Origin: Clostridium transplantifaecale
GTDB taxonomy: Bacteria > Bacillota > Clostridia > Lachnospirales > Lachnospiraceae
Length of the DNA stretch: 64,000 nt
Assembly (NCBI RefSeq): GCF_900626075.1
Contig: NZ_UYZY01000002.1
Coordinates: forward strand, 1,262,484 to 1,326,483
Reading direction: 5' to 3'
In this document: positions 18,145 through 27,007 of the stretch, piece by piece
Layout: every line of letters starts with the position of its first letter
How positions within the stretch are numbered: the first letter of the stretch is position 1
Program-made: the position numbers and the translations under genes
Notes under the pieces: generated by a model
What the model was told of the DNA's origin: nothing
What the model saw: only the letters and a program-made list of their open reading frames with translations
Databases searched by the model: none

Positions 18145-19001
18145 GGGGATTTAATTGAGCTGCGAGGACGCCTCTGAAAGACGGCGGACGGGGGAGTGGG
18201 AGGGGGATATGAGTCTTCAGTCCCGGTTGGTAGGGTGTGGTGAGGGGGAATCCAGGAGAAAAAATTCCTACGGGGACTCGCTCCCGCTTGTGGAATGCGC
18301 AGCGGATGCTAGATTCGAAAAGACCTCATCAAGCACCGGCGGATTCCAAGGTCTCCCTTCGGAAAGTTTTCTCCTTCCTTCCCCGGGCAGGTTGTCGACG
18401 GGACTGAAGACTCAGCGAAGGTTATTGCCCCGTCCGCCGGCTTCAGGGGCTGATTGTCTCTTTCGTCAAGTGCGATGGTGATATTGTCGCGGCCACAATA
18501 TAGTTGTTACTATTTTACATGCTGACGACATCCTGGGCTGCATAAAAAGAGTAGCAGAATAAACACTCTAAGATTATAAGATTATAAGTTTACATAGTCT
18601 CATAGTGAACAAGATGTAGTTTTCAGGCATCCTGAGAAACGTAGTGGTAGCGACAAGCGCCTCCCCCATTGAAGGAATAGGACAGAACAGCCGCCGCAGG
18701 CCGGGGGCCGGGCAGCCGTCTTGGCTGAGTCTTTCGTCCCGGCCATAACCTTCCTGCGGGGGAAGAAGGGAGAAAAAGATTCCGGAGGGAACCTGGGAGT
18801 TCATCGGCACTTACCGAGGTATTTTCGAGGTTAGTGTCCGTTATGTACTCCAACGAGCGCAAGCGATTCCCGGAGGAACTTTTTCTGCCCGGATTCCCCT
18901 CCCGCGACACCCTGACACCCGGGACGAAAGACTCATCGATCCCCCCAACCACCCCGGTCCCCGGCCTGACGGCGTCGTCCTCATTTCTCAATCAAATCCC
19001 C
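18145..19001 (+). repeat. Nested-palindrome repeat, copy B
   Basis: 857 bp starting at the base after the phoH-like stop codon. Termini GGGGATTTAATTGAG and CTCAATCAAATCCCC are inverted repeats. Left hairpin core 18211-18413 is closed by GAGTCTTCAGTCCC / GGGACTGAAGACTC. Right hairpin core 18727-18934 is closed by GAGTCTTTCGTCCC / GGGACGAAAGACTC. Outer G/C-rich strands extend both. A central hairpin pairs TTGTCGCGGCCAC (18484-18496) with GTGGTAGCGACAA (18644-18656). There is no convincing target-site duplication and no transposase. Confidence 0.92.
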
Positions 19002-19050
19002 ATTTATACCAAAGCATCAACAAACTTATCACACATTTTCCCTCATTCTA

Positions 19051-19079
19051 TTGAGAATTCTTCCGGCCGGTGTTATAAT
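19051..19079 (+). promoter_or_regulatory. Sigma-A promoter of the MATE gene
   Basis: TTGAGA, 17-bp spacer, TATAAT, starting 50 bp after repeat copy B. Confidence 0.8.
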
Positions 19080-19164
19080 TCTTCCAATTGCAGTAAAAAA
19101 GCTTACGGGGATATGAATAGAAAAAGCGCACAGGAAGAGGTGTGCAGGGAAACAGAGGTTTGAG

Positions 19165-20505
19165 ATGGAAAAGAAGCACATGTTCAGCAACAGGGATCTG
19201 CGGAAATTACTGGTACCGCTGGTAGTGGAGCAGATACTGAATTCACTGATGGGAACAGTGGACAGCATTATGGTCAGCAACGTGGGATCGGCGGCCATAT
19301 CGGCGGTTTCACTGGTGGACTCGATCAATATTCTGGTGATCCAGGCGTTTTATGCGCTTGCCGCAGGAGGAACGATCATCTGCTCGCAGTATATCGGCCA
19401 GGAAGATCATAAGAATGCCAACCGATCAGCGAAACAGCTAGTATTTGTCATTACGATTATCTCCGTCATGGTCACTCTTCTTTGTGTGGCTTTTCGTTTT
19501 CCTCTGCTAAAACTGATATTTGGGCAGGTGGAACCGGCCGTCATGAGTGCGGCACAGATCTATTTCTTCTTTACAACACTGTCTTTCCCGTTTATTGCCC
19601 TCTATGATGCCGGATCATCGGTATACAGGGCGCAGGGGAATACAAAGCTTCCTATGACTATCGCGATTGTCTCCAACGGGCTTAACATCTGCGGAAACGC
19701 TATCATGATTTGGGGATTTGGACTCGGAGTAGCCGGGGCGGCTATTGCAACCCTGGGTTCGCGCGTTATCTCGGCCGTTGCCGTATTCATTTTCCTGAGG
19801 AAAAAAGATCAGATGCTGGTAATTCGGGATTATTTTAAAATACGTCCCGATTTGAAAAAGATAAAAATGATTCTGGCGGTGGGGGTTCCAAACGGCATTG
19901 AAAACGCCATGTTCCAGTTTGGAAAGCTGGCGATCCAGTCCACGGTATCGACACTTGGCACCGTTGCGATTGCAGCCCAGGCCATGACAAATATCATGGA
20001 GAATTTAAATGGCATTGCGGCCATCGGCATCGGCATCGGCCTGATGACCGTGGTGGGACAATGCATGGGCGCCGGCAGGAAAGAGGAGGCCGTCTATTAT
20101 ATCAAAAAGCTGACCGGTCTGGCGGAGATAGTCATTATCATCAGCTGTCTTGCCGTGTTTGCACTTACAAAACCAATTACATATCTGGGCGGGATGGAAA
20201 AGGAAAGCGCAGATATGTGTTTCTATATGGTGGGCTGGATTACTCTGGTGAAGCCTTTTGTCTGGACCCTTGCGTTTATCCCGGCTTATGGATTGCGGGC
20301 GGCAGGTGATGTGAAGTTCTCTATGGCCACCTCCTGCGTCACAATGTGGGCCTTCAGGGTGAGCCTCTGCATTTTCCTGTGCAGGCAGTTTGGATTCGGA
20401 CCGATGGCCGTGTGGATTGGAATGTTTACGGACTGGACAATACGCGCCATCATCTTTACATGGAGATTTTTCAGCAAAAAGTGGATGTGCCACAAAGTGG
20501 TTTAA
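19165..20505 (+). CDS. MATE-family multidrug efflux transporter
   Basis: 446 residues in two six-helix halves with the MATE start (LRKLLVPLVVEQILNSLMG) and the GTVDSIMVSNVGSAAISAVS segment. The protein exports cationic drugs or metabolites using a sodium or proton gradient. The substrate cannot be read. The ribosome site before the ATG is weak (AGAGGT). It stands as its own unit between repeat copy B and an S66 peptidase gene. Confidence 0.92.
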   Translation: MEKKHMFSNRDLRKLLVPLVVEQILNSLMGTVDSIMVSNVGSAAISAVSLVDSINILVIQAFYALAAGGTIICSQYIGQEDHKNANRSAKQLVFVITIISVMVTLLCVAFRFPLLKLIFGQVEPAVMSAAQIYFFFTTLSFPFIALYDAGSSVYRAQGNTKLPMTIAIVSNGLNICGNAIMIWGFGLGVAGAAIATLGSRVISAVAVFIFLRKKDQMLVIRDYFKIRPDLKKIKMILAVGVPNGIENAMFQFGKLAIQSTVSTLGTVAIAAQAMTNIMENLNGIAAIGIGIGLMTVVGQCMGAGRKEEAVYYIKKLTGLAEIVIIISCLAVFALTKPITYLGGMEKESADMCFYMVGWITLVKPFVWTLAFIPAYGLRAAGDVKFSMATSCVTMWAFRVSLCIFLCRQFGFGPMAVWIGMFTDWTIRAIIFTWRFFSKKWMCHKVV

Positions 20506-20618
20506 TGATGAATGAGTGGGTTCAGGAGTAACGATTCGGGAAACCGTAAAGGCGCCGGTTCGTTACCGTTTCAGATAAAACAATAAGAATGGAGAAGGAA
20601 AATCGGAGGATAACGGAA

Positions 20619-21524
20619 ATGGAAGTGGGGGGAAATGTATATGGAGAAACAGGGCTGCTGCACCATGGAGACAGGGTGGGGCTTGCCTGCTGCTCGAACG
20701 GACTGCCGGAGGGCGACAGAACATCTTTGAAGCTGTTGAAAGAAAAATTGGCTCTCATCGGGCTGGAAGCGGTGGAAAGCCCTTTTTTATACAGAAGGGA
20801 GACCGTATTCAGCGGTACTGGACAAGAGCGGGCTCATGCCCTGATGGATTTTTACAGAGATGAGACGATTAAGGCTGTGTTCGACATATCGGGCGGTGAC
20901 ATGGCTAATGAGATTCTGGATGAATTGGATTTTAAAATGATCAGCGCTTCCGATAAGATTTTTTACGGATACAGTGATCTGACGACCGTCATTAACGCCA
21001 TTTACACCAGGACGGGGAAAAAATCGGGTCTTTACCAGTTGAGAAACCTGGTGGGAAGCTGCGGTGAGAAACAGGTTTGCGAGTTTTGTGAAACCATGAT
21101 GGAGGGAGGCAAATCCCTGAAACACTTCAGCTGCCGTTTTCTGAGAGGAAGCAGGATGGAGGGAACTGTAATCGGAGGTAATATCAGATGCTTTTTAAAG
21201 CTTGCGGGAACAGCTTTCTGGCCCGGTTTTAAAGGCAAGATCCTGTTTTTAGAGTGCAACGGCGGACAGGTTCCTCAGGTGGTGACTTATTTCAGCCAGT
21301 TGAAACAGATGGGAGTCTTTGACCAGGTGTCGGGAATCCTGCTGGGAACATTTACCGCAATGGAAAGTAAGAAGCTCACGCCGACGGCGGAAGAGCTCTT
21401 GCTGAACGTGGTCCGTCCGGAACTGCCCGTTGCCAAGACTTCTGAGATCGGCCATGGGGACGATTCAAGATGCCTTATGATAGGCGAACATATGAGAATC
21501 CAGAGGGGATGCGGCCCGACATAA
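20619..21524 (+). CDS. S66 family LD-carboxypeptidase / MccF-like peptidase
   Basis: About 301 residues. The S66 triad can be seen: Ser in FYGYSDLT, Glu in ILFLECNGG and His in EIGHGDD. Family members trim murein tetrapeptides or cleave peptide-nucleotide antibiotics (MccF). This sequence does not decide between them. An in-frame ATG lies at 20589, but the ATG at 20619 has GGAGG 10 bases upstream while the first has no ribosome site. Confidence 0.88.
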   Translation: MEVGGNVYGETGLLHHGDRVGLACCSNGLPEGDRTSLKLLKEKLALIGLEAVESPFLYRRETVFSGTGQERAHALMDFYRDETIKAVFDISGGDMANEILDELDFKMISASDKIFYGYSDLTTVINAIYTRTGKKSGLYQLRNLVGSCGEKQVCEFCETMMEGGKSLKHFSCRFLRGSRMEGTVIGGNIRCFLKLAGTAFWPGFKGKILFLECNGGQVPQVVTYFSQLKQMGVFDQVSGILLGTFTAMESKKLTPTAEELLLNVVRPELPVAKTSEIGHGDDSRCLMIGEHMRIQRGCGPT

Positions 21525-21637
21525 ATAGGCGGCGCCAATCAGCGGTTTTTACCGCTTCTTGCCGTTTATGGTCATCTTTATCTGCGGCCTGGACGAAGGC
21601 GGACTGCAACAAGAGTATGCAGGAACAGGGTTTTTGC

Positions 21638-21666
21638 TTGATATCCGGATGGCAAAATGGTATAAT
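21638..21666 (+). promoter_or_regulatory. Sigma-A promoter of leuA
   Basis: TTGATA, 17-bp spacer, TATAAT. The leader is only about 65 nt, with no T-box or leader peptide visible. Confidence 0.85.
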
Positions 21667-21738
21667 GGCGGCATTACAGTATTGGACTGAGCGAGAAAAG
21701 CTGAGAATAATCCTTTGTGAATTCGGGAGGAAGATAGC

Positions 21739-23406
21739 ATGTTGAATTACAAAAAATATAAAAGAGTTCCGGTAATTGATTTCCCTGAGAGGGAATGGCC
21801 TGATAAAGAGATTGAGAAGGCGCCCGTTTGGTGCAGTGTGGATCTGCGCGACGGAAACCAGGCATTGATTGAACCGATGGTAGTGGAAGAGAAGATTGAA
21901 CTGTTCAACCTTCTTGTCAGAATGGGATTTAAAGAGATTGAAATCGGATTTCCCGCGGCATCCCAGATAGAGTTTGATTTTTTAAGGCAGCTTGTTGAGA
22001 GACGGCTGATTCCAGACGATGTGGTGGTCCAAGTTCTGACACAGTGCCGAGAGCACCTGATCAGACGTACCTTTGAATCGATCCGTGGAATTAAAAAAGC
22101 GATTGTACATATTTACAATTCGACATCCACGCTTCAAAGAGAAGTGGTATTCCATAAGGACCGCGACGAGATCCGTGAGATTGCCATTGAAGGGACAAGA
22201 CTGGTCAAGAAATATATGCAGGCATTCGACGGCGAGGTGATTCTGGAGTATTCACCGGAGAGCTTTACCGGTACGGAGCTGGATTTTGCCCTTGATATCT
22301 GCACGGCGGTGCAGGAGGAATGGGGACCGACACCGGAGCACAAGATGATTATCAATTTGCCTGCCACGGTTGAGATGACAACACCGAATGTTTACGCAGA
22401 TCAGATTGAATGGATGAATAAGCATTTCAAGAACCGCGACAGTATTATTCTGAGCGTCCACCCGCACAACGACAGGGGAACCGGCATTGCGGCCGCAGAG
22501 CTGGCGCTGCTGGCCGGAGCGGAACGAATCGAGGGAACGCTTCTTGGAAATGGTGAGAGAACCGGCAATGTGGACATATTGAATATTGCATACAATATGT
22601 TCTCCCATGGAATTGATCCAAAGCTGGAGATTGAAAACATTAAAGAAATCACGGAAATCTGTGAGCGCTGCACAAAGATGCCGGTCGATCCGAGACATCC
22701 CTATGCGGGCAAGCTGGTATTTACAGCATTTTCCGGTTCCCACCAGGATGCCATCAACAAGGGAATGCAGGCGCTTGGAAGAAGAACGGACGGAATCTGG
22801 GAAGTTCCTTATCTTCCTATTGATCCGAGCGATATCGGCCGCGAATACGAGCCTGTCGTGCGTATCAACAGCCAGTCCGGCAAGGGCGGAGTTGCTTTTG
22901 TTATGGACAGCTTTTACGGTTTCCGCCTTCCAAAGGGAATGCACAAGGAATTTGCCGATATCATCCAGGGTATTGCGGAGAAACAGGGCGAGGTGGCTCC
23001 GGAGCAGATTATGGACGAGTTCAGCAGGAATTACCTGAACCGCAAAGAGCCGATGCATTTCAGAAAATGCCAGATTACGGACAAAGAGTACGAGGGCGGC
23101 GGATTTGCTACGGTTGCCCATCTCACCTATACGGATCACGGCGAAGAACGTATTATTGACGGCGTAGGTAACGGTCCTATCGATGCAATCCAGAGAGGAC
23201 TTGAGGATGCCCTGGGAATCCAGATACGTGTACTGGATTACGATGAGCACGCACTCCGTTCCGGTTCCGGCGCCCAGGCTGCCTCTTATATTCATCTGAT
23301 GAACGTGGAGACAGGGGAGACGACATACGGTGTCGGCATCAGCTCCAACATTACGAGAGCTTCCATCCGCGGTATCTTCAGTGCGGTGAACAGGTTGTTT
23401 TACTAA
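21739..23406 (+). CDS. leuA: 2-isopropylmalate synthase (long LeuA type)
   Basis: Condenses acetyl-CoA with 2-oxoisovalerate, the first committed step to leucine. It has 555 residues, as in the long alpha-type enzymes. The TIM barrel carries CSVDLRDGNQAL, the metal-binding SVHPHNDRGTG and LLGNGERTGNVD. The linker region has RINSQSGKGG, and the C-terminal allosteric domain (about 430-555) ends VGISSNITRASIRGIFSAVNR. It stands alone, without leuBCD. GGGAGG precedes the ATG. A terminator follows, shared with the convergent lipoprotein gene. Confidence 0.95.
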   Translation: MLNYKKYKRVPVIDFPEREWPDKEIEKAPVWCSVDLRDGNQALIEPMVVEEKIELFNLLVRMGFKEIEIGFPAASQIEFDFLRQLVERRLIPDDVVVQVLTQCREHLIRRTFESIRGIKKAIVHIYNSTSTLQREVVFHKDRDEIREIAIEGTRLVKKYMQAFDGEVILEYSPESFTGTELDFALDICTAVQEEWGPTPEHKMIINLPATVEMTTPNVYADQIEWMNKHFKNRDSIILSVHPHNDRGTGIAAAELALLAGAERIEGTLLGNGERTGNVDILNIAYNMFSHGIDPKLEIENIKEITEICERCTKMPVDPRHPYAGKLVFTAFSGSHQDAINKGMQALGRRTDGIWEVPYLPIDPSDIGREYEPVVRINSQSGKGGVAFVMDSFYGFRLPKGMHKEFADIIQGIAEKQGEVAPEQIMDEFSRNYLNRKEPMHFRKCQITDKEYEGGGFATVAHLTYTDHGEERIIDGVGNGPIDAIQRGLEDALGIQIRVLDYDEHALRSGSGAQAASYIHLMNVETGETTYGVGISSNITRASIRGIFSAVNRLFY

Positions 23407-23437
23407 GAAAAGATATTAAAAAAGAGATGACACTAAG

Positions 23438-23475
23438 ACAGGCGGCATACTGCGTTATGGCAGTGTTCCGCCTGT
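23438..23475. terminator. Two-part hairpin between convergent genes
   Basis: ACAGGCGG pairs with CCGCCTGT, with an inner ACTGC/GCAGT stem. It lies between the leuA stop and the stop of the opposing lipoprotein gene. There is no clear T-run, so termination is likely but not certain. Confidence 0.6.
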
Positions 23476-23483
23476 TATGATGT

Positions 23484-24821
23484 TTATGCGATAGGTTTTT
23501 CTTCTATCATGCTTACAATTCCATTTTCCACATCAATGAAAAAAGGCATTCCCGGTGTGGAATCTTCATATGTGCCCAAATAATGGACGAATTTTTCTTT
23601 GTCTGTAGTCTCGATTAAGAGTTCTTTCAGGTCGTCGGAAGAAACAAAGTCACGTCCCCAGTCGATGAAACGGTATAGGGTTTTATCGGTCAGGGTCAGA
23701 ATAGTCTGCGACCGGCTTGGATTGTAAATATAGTATCCGTCCGGCATATCCTGTTCCGACAGCTTCAGTTCCTGTACTCTCTCCGTATCTTCCGGCGTTA
23801 TCCATTCCGCTATATCCACATAAAGTCTGTCTCCGTCCAGCCGTTTTATAAAAGCACAGAAGGAACCTGAAACCCCGTCGGTCTCCTCTGCGCGGAATAT
23901 GTGCCATTCTTTATCCTCTGATAAGACCATGATCATGCCGTCGCCAAAATCCCGCGTATATGGATTACCAATACAGCCAAAATTGGACTGCCCTTCGGTA
24001 TCGGGTGTTTCATCCGGTTTCAGGGAGGCGGTGATATGGCCGTCCACGCTGCCTGCATCACCCATGGGACCAATCTCGGAAGTTCCGTAATAAAGCTTTC
24101 CGCCGGCCATGAGAAGATGACTGCTGAATTCGTCTTTTGGATCGGCGCTGTTTGTCCGCCCGTCTTTTATTCCGGCGGAATCTGTACCCCTGCTATCCGT
24201 ATCGGAAAAAGATACGGTGATAAACAGGACGCGGTCATACCCGCGTTCCTGCAGCTGGGTCAGATTATAGTAATCCGTGACTCCGGCGCTTGCAATGAAG
24301 TCAGACTGGGTGCTTGCCACCATGACAATGGATACCGGCTCGTTATACTGAAAAGAAGAAAGAGTTCCAAGGTGGCTTGTGATACTTGATTTGTAGCCGG
24401 AGGTAGTATCTACCAGACAGGAGTACCTGCCTCCGTCCCAGGAGACGGTGATTTCATCCGGATCCAGGAGGACAGAAAATTTGCCCTCCTGCGGGGCCGG
24501 GCCGCCTGCACCGGCTATGCTGGTGAGAGTTCCGTCTTTGAATTCTTCGATATGAAAGAGTAGCTCCTTCATCTCACTGCCTGTTTTGTATTCATAGATC
24601 CAACTGTTGGAATGTGTGTCCAGCAGAGAGACGAGTTCCTGTTCTTCACTTGTAAGCGTCACTTCGCTGATCTCCATGGAGGTGGGGGCGGGATTGGAAG
24701 AAGAACCGCTGCCGCAGGCCGTCATCATGATTCCGGCAGCCAGCAGAATGGTGGCCGCAATCATGGATGGAGGCGGGAATGAGAGCGGTTTATACCGGGA
24801 AATATCACGAATGTTTATCAT
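23484..24821 (-). CDS. Predicted lipoprotein of unknown function
   Basis: 445 residues. A hydrophobic segment (MIAATILLAAGIMM) ends in the lipobox MTAC|GSG, so the mature protein would be membrane-anchored through its cysteine after export. The rest is hydrophilic, acidic and rich in beta-type sequence, with no enzyme motif recognised. AAAGGAG lies 5 bases before the ATG on the minus strand. It is monocistronic, convergent to leuA. Confidence 0.75.
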   Translation of the reverse strand: MINIRDISRYKPLSFPPPSMIAATILLAAGIMMTACGSGSSSNPAPTSMEISEVTLTSEEQELVSLLDTHSNSWIYEYKTGSEMKELLFHIEEFKDGTLTSIAGAGGPAPQEGKFSVLLDPDEITVSWDGGRYSCLVDTTSGYKSSITSHLGTLSSFQYNEPVSIVMVASTQSDFIASAGVTDYYNLTQLQERGYDRVLFITVSFSDTDSRGTDSAGIKDGRTNSADPKDEFSSHLLMAGGKLYYGTSEIGPMGDAGSVDGHITASLKPDETPDTEGQSNFGCIGNPYTRDFGDGMIMVLSEDKEWHIFRAEETDGVSGSFCAFIKRLDGDRLYVDIAEWITPEDTERVQELKLSEQDMPDGYYIYNPSRSQTILTLTDKTLYRFIDWGRDFVSSDDLKELLIETTDKEKFVHYLGTYEDSTPGMPFFIDVENGIVSMIEEKPIA

Positions 24822-25060
24822 AATTACTCCTTTCTGAAGCCGGATGTTTGATTGATAGCAGATTTATCAGGATTGTTTTTATCGAGCCGGATTTGAAAGG
24901 AACAAATCCGTTTACATTATTTTACCATATTGGATTCTGCGGTGTTTTACTTTTTTATTGCAGAATCCTGAAGTTATCATGCTGCATTCCGAAGGAAACA
25001 GATTTTAAAATTGTATGATAATTTTTAAAATTGTGCTTGCAAATCATTTTTAATGGCATT

Positions 25061-25083
25061 ATCCTTATTTTAAGGATATCCTT
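25061..25083. promoter_or_regulatory. Candidate operator before the serine hydrolase
   Basis: Overlapping inverted half-sites ATCCTT / AAGGAT at 25061-25066 and 25072-25077, with a perfect palindrome AAGGATATCCTT at 25072-25083. It sits just upstream of the ribosome site, downstream of a possible TTGCAA-N17-TATCCT promoter. No regulator is named. Confidence 0.35.
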
Positions 25084-25110
25084 TATAACTTAAAGGAGGA
25101 AATTGATTTG

Positions 25111-26091
25111 ATGAATCAGGAAAAAATTAAAGAGTTAGAAAATATTATTAAAAGCGATTACCATAACATCTCCGGTATTATGGTACAAAAAAATGGAGTA
25201 AATTTATATGAGAAATATTTTAACGGTTACACTGCGGACAATGCGTTCCACGTGTTTTCAGTGACAAAAAGTATATTTTCCGCTTTGGTAGGTATTGCCA
25301 TTGATAAGGGCTATATCAAAAGCACGGACCAGAGGGTAATGGATTTTTTTCCGGATTACAAGGTTAATCCGGGGGAGAAAACAATATATGATGTGACAAT
25401 TAAACATCTGCTTACTATGACTGCACCGTATAAAACGGCAATGGAGCCGTATGAGGAATTTTTCTCAAGTGAGAACTGGCTGGAATTCGCCCTCGGTTTA
25501 TTGGGAGGTGAGAAGCCGGCGGGAGAATTCATGTATTCTCCGATTGTGGGTACACATATTCTATCCGGCATCCTGGCAAAAGCAACGGGGCAGCCGATAC
25601 TGGATTTTGCATCGGAACATTTGTTTATGCCGCTGGGAATCGAGATTAAGGAAAATGTGGTGCTGGCAACCAAAGAAGAGCATATTGCATTTGGCATGAG
25701 GGATACTCATATCCGCGGGTGGGTTGTCGATCCGCAGGGCCTTAATACAGCAAGCTGGGGGCTTGCTCTGACGGTCGCGGATCTGGGGAAAATAGGCCGC
25801 TTGTACCTGGACGGCGGGGTAAAGGACGGGAAACAGATTATTCCGGCCAGTTGGATTGAGGAGAGCACCAGGGAGCAGAGCCGGTGGAATGAACTCTCAT
25901 ATGGATATTTGTGGTGGATTATTGATAATCAGGAACACATTTACGCCGCACTGGGAGACGGGGGAAATGCGCTTTACATCAATGAAAAGAATAAAATGGT
26001 TGTGGCGGTTGCATCTCTCTTCGGACCGGAGGTGAAGGACAGGGTAGAATTTATTACAGAGGTAATTGAGCCGATGTTTGAGGATGTATAG
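25111..26091 (+). CDS. Beta-lactamase-fold serine hydrolase (class C / DD-peptidase-like)
   Basis: About 326 residues. The active-site SxxK is SVTK in HVFSVTKSIFSALVG near residue 50, and the YSP in EFMYSPIVGTHI near 145 is in the place of the Tyr-x-Asn motif. There is no signal peptide, so it is probably cytoplasmic and closer to esterase/peptidase relatives than to a resistance enzyme. AAAGGAGG precedes; the TTG at 25108 is an alternative start. Base composition here is AT-richer than in neighbouring housekeeping genes. Confidence 0.85.
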   Translation: MNQEKIKELENIIKSDYHNISGIMVQKNGVNLYEKYFNGYTADNAFHVFSVTKSIFSALVGIAIDKGYIKSTDQRVMDFFPDYKVNPGEKTIYDVTIKHLLTMTAPYKTAMEPYEEFFSSENWLEFALGLLGGEKPAGEFMYSPIVGTHILSGILAKATGQPILDFASEHLFMPLGIEIKENVVLATKEEHIAFGMRDTHIRGWVVDPQGLNTASWGLALTVADLGKIGRLYLDGGVKDGKQIIPASWIEESTREQSRWNELSYGYLWWIIDNQEHIYAALGDGGNALYINEKNKMVVAVASLFGPEVKDRVEFITEVIEPMFEDV

Positions 26092-26208
26092 GAGAAGGCG
26101 GGGGGGAGGACGAAGAGGAAGGAAATAAATAATTGTTCTAAATTGCATGAATTCTTGTGCTTTAACATTTAGTATTCCTCATTTATGAATTACATAGACA
26201 GATTATCT

Positions 26209-26245
26209 AAATGGCAGTTTGGGAAAATAACCCGAACTGTCATTT
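26209..26245 (+). terminator. Probable terminator after the serine hydrolase
   Basis: An imperfect hairpin with AAATGGCAGTT on the left and AACTGTCATTT on the right, GGG/CCC inside, 118 bp after the stop. The rest of the 328-bp gap holds the next promoter and AT-rich sequence. Confidence 0.5.
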
Positions 26246-26355
26246 ACTATGTCGTAATGGTAAACAAGAAAAAATTTTGAAAGCTGTGAAAATATCTATA
26301 TTATGGATTTATATTATAAGATTAGGGGACGACCAACTGTGGCTGCACATTATAA

Positions 26356-26384
26356 TTGCTTAGAATTTTGAAAAATGATATGAT
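26356..26384 (+). promoter_or_regulatory. Sigma-A promoter of the methyltransferase / helicase pair
   Basis: TTGCTT, 17-bp spacer, TATGAT, about 35 bp before the methyltransferase start. Confidence 0.6.
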
Positions 26385-26419
26385 TATTAACAGAGAAAAA
26401 AAGGAGGCACGGAGGTCTT

Positions 26420-27007
26420 ATGCAGGATTCATTAAACTATTATAACGAGCATGCAAGGGAGTTTTCAGATAATACAAGATCGGTAGACTTTAAAAATATG
26501 CAGGATAAATTTCTTGCATATCTGGAGCCGGGGAGCCGGGTACTGGACTTTGGATGTGGATCCGGGAGGGATACGAAATATTTCTTATCCCGGGGATACG
26601 AGACGGAGGCCTCAGACGGTTCGGAGGAATTGGTTAAAATCGCTTCCGAATACACTGGAATACAGGTAAGGCGGATGCTGTTCCAGGAACTTGATGTAGC
26701 AGAAAAATATGATGGAATATGGGCATGTTCTTCTATTCTGCATTTGCCGTATACAGAGCTGGCGGATGTGCTGGTAAAGATGGGAAAAGCGCTGGTACCG
26801 CATGGAATTGCCTATACATCTTTTAAATACGGGATCGGAGAAGGCGTTCGGAACGGCCGGTTCTTTACGGATATGACAGAGGAAAAAATAGCAGGACTGC
26901 TGAATGAAACGGATGTATTTAAAATAGAAGAGCTATGGGTAACATCCGATGTACGCCCGGGAAGAGAGGTGGAAAAATGGTTAAACCTGATTTTACGGAA
27001 GAAATAA
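26420..27007 (+). CDS. Class I SAM-dependent methyltransferase
   Basis: A compact 195-residue Rossmann-fold methyltransferase with SAM-binding motif I VLDFGCGSGRDTKYF (about 39-53) and an acidic residue after strand 2 (TEASDGS). It lacks DNA-methylase DPPY/NPPF-type motifs, so a small molecule or protein is the likelier acceptor. AGGAGG is upstream. The last 31 bp overlap the start of the PLD-helicase gene in another frame, so the two proteins are probably made together. Confidence 0.85.
   Translation: MQDSLNYYNEHAREFSDNTRSVDFKNMQDKFLAYLEPGSRVLDFGCGSGRDTKYFLSRGYETEASDGSEELVKIASEYTGIQVRRMLFQELDVAEKYDGIWACSSILHLPYTELADVLVKMGKALVPHGIAYTSFKYGIGEGVRNGRFFTDMTEEKIAGLLNETDVFKIEELWVTSDVRPGREVEKWLNLILRKK

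Noticed and set aside
18574..18991. Right-half ORFs of the repeats (for example those starting MRNEDDAVRPG or MRNEDAAVRPG) as genes
   Set aside because: They are read from the reverse strand of the palindrome, lack ribosome sites and shift frame between copies.
21524..21738. T-box or leader peptide before leuA
   Set aside because: The promoter lies only about 65 nt before the coding start, too short for a T-box, and no Leu-rich frame is present.
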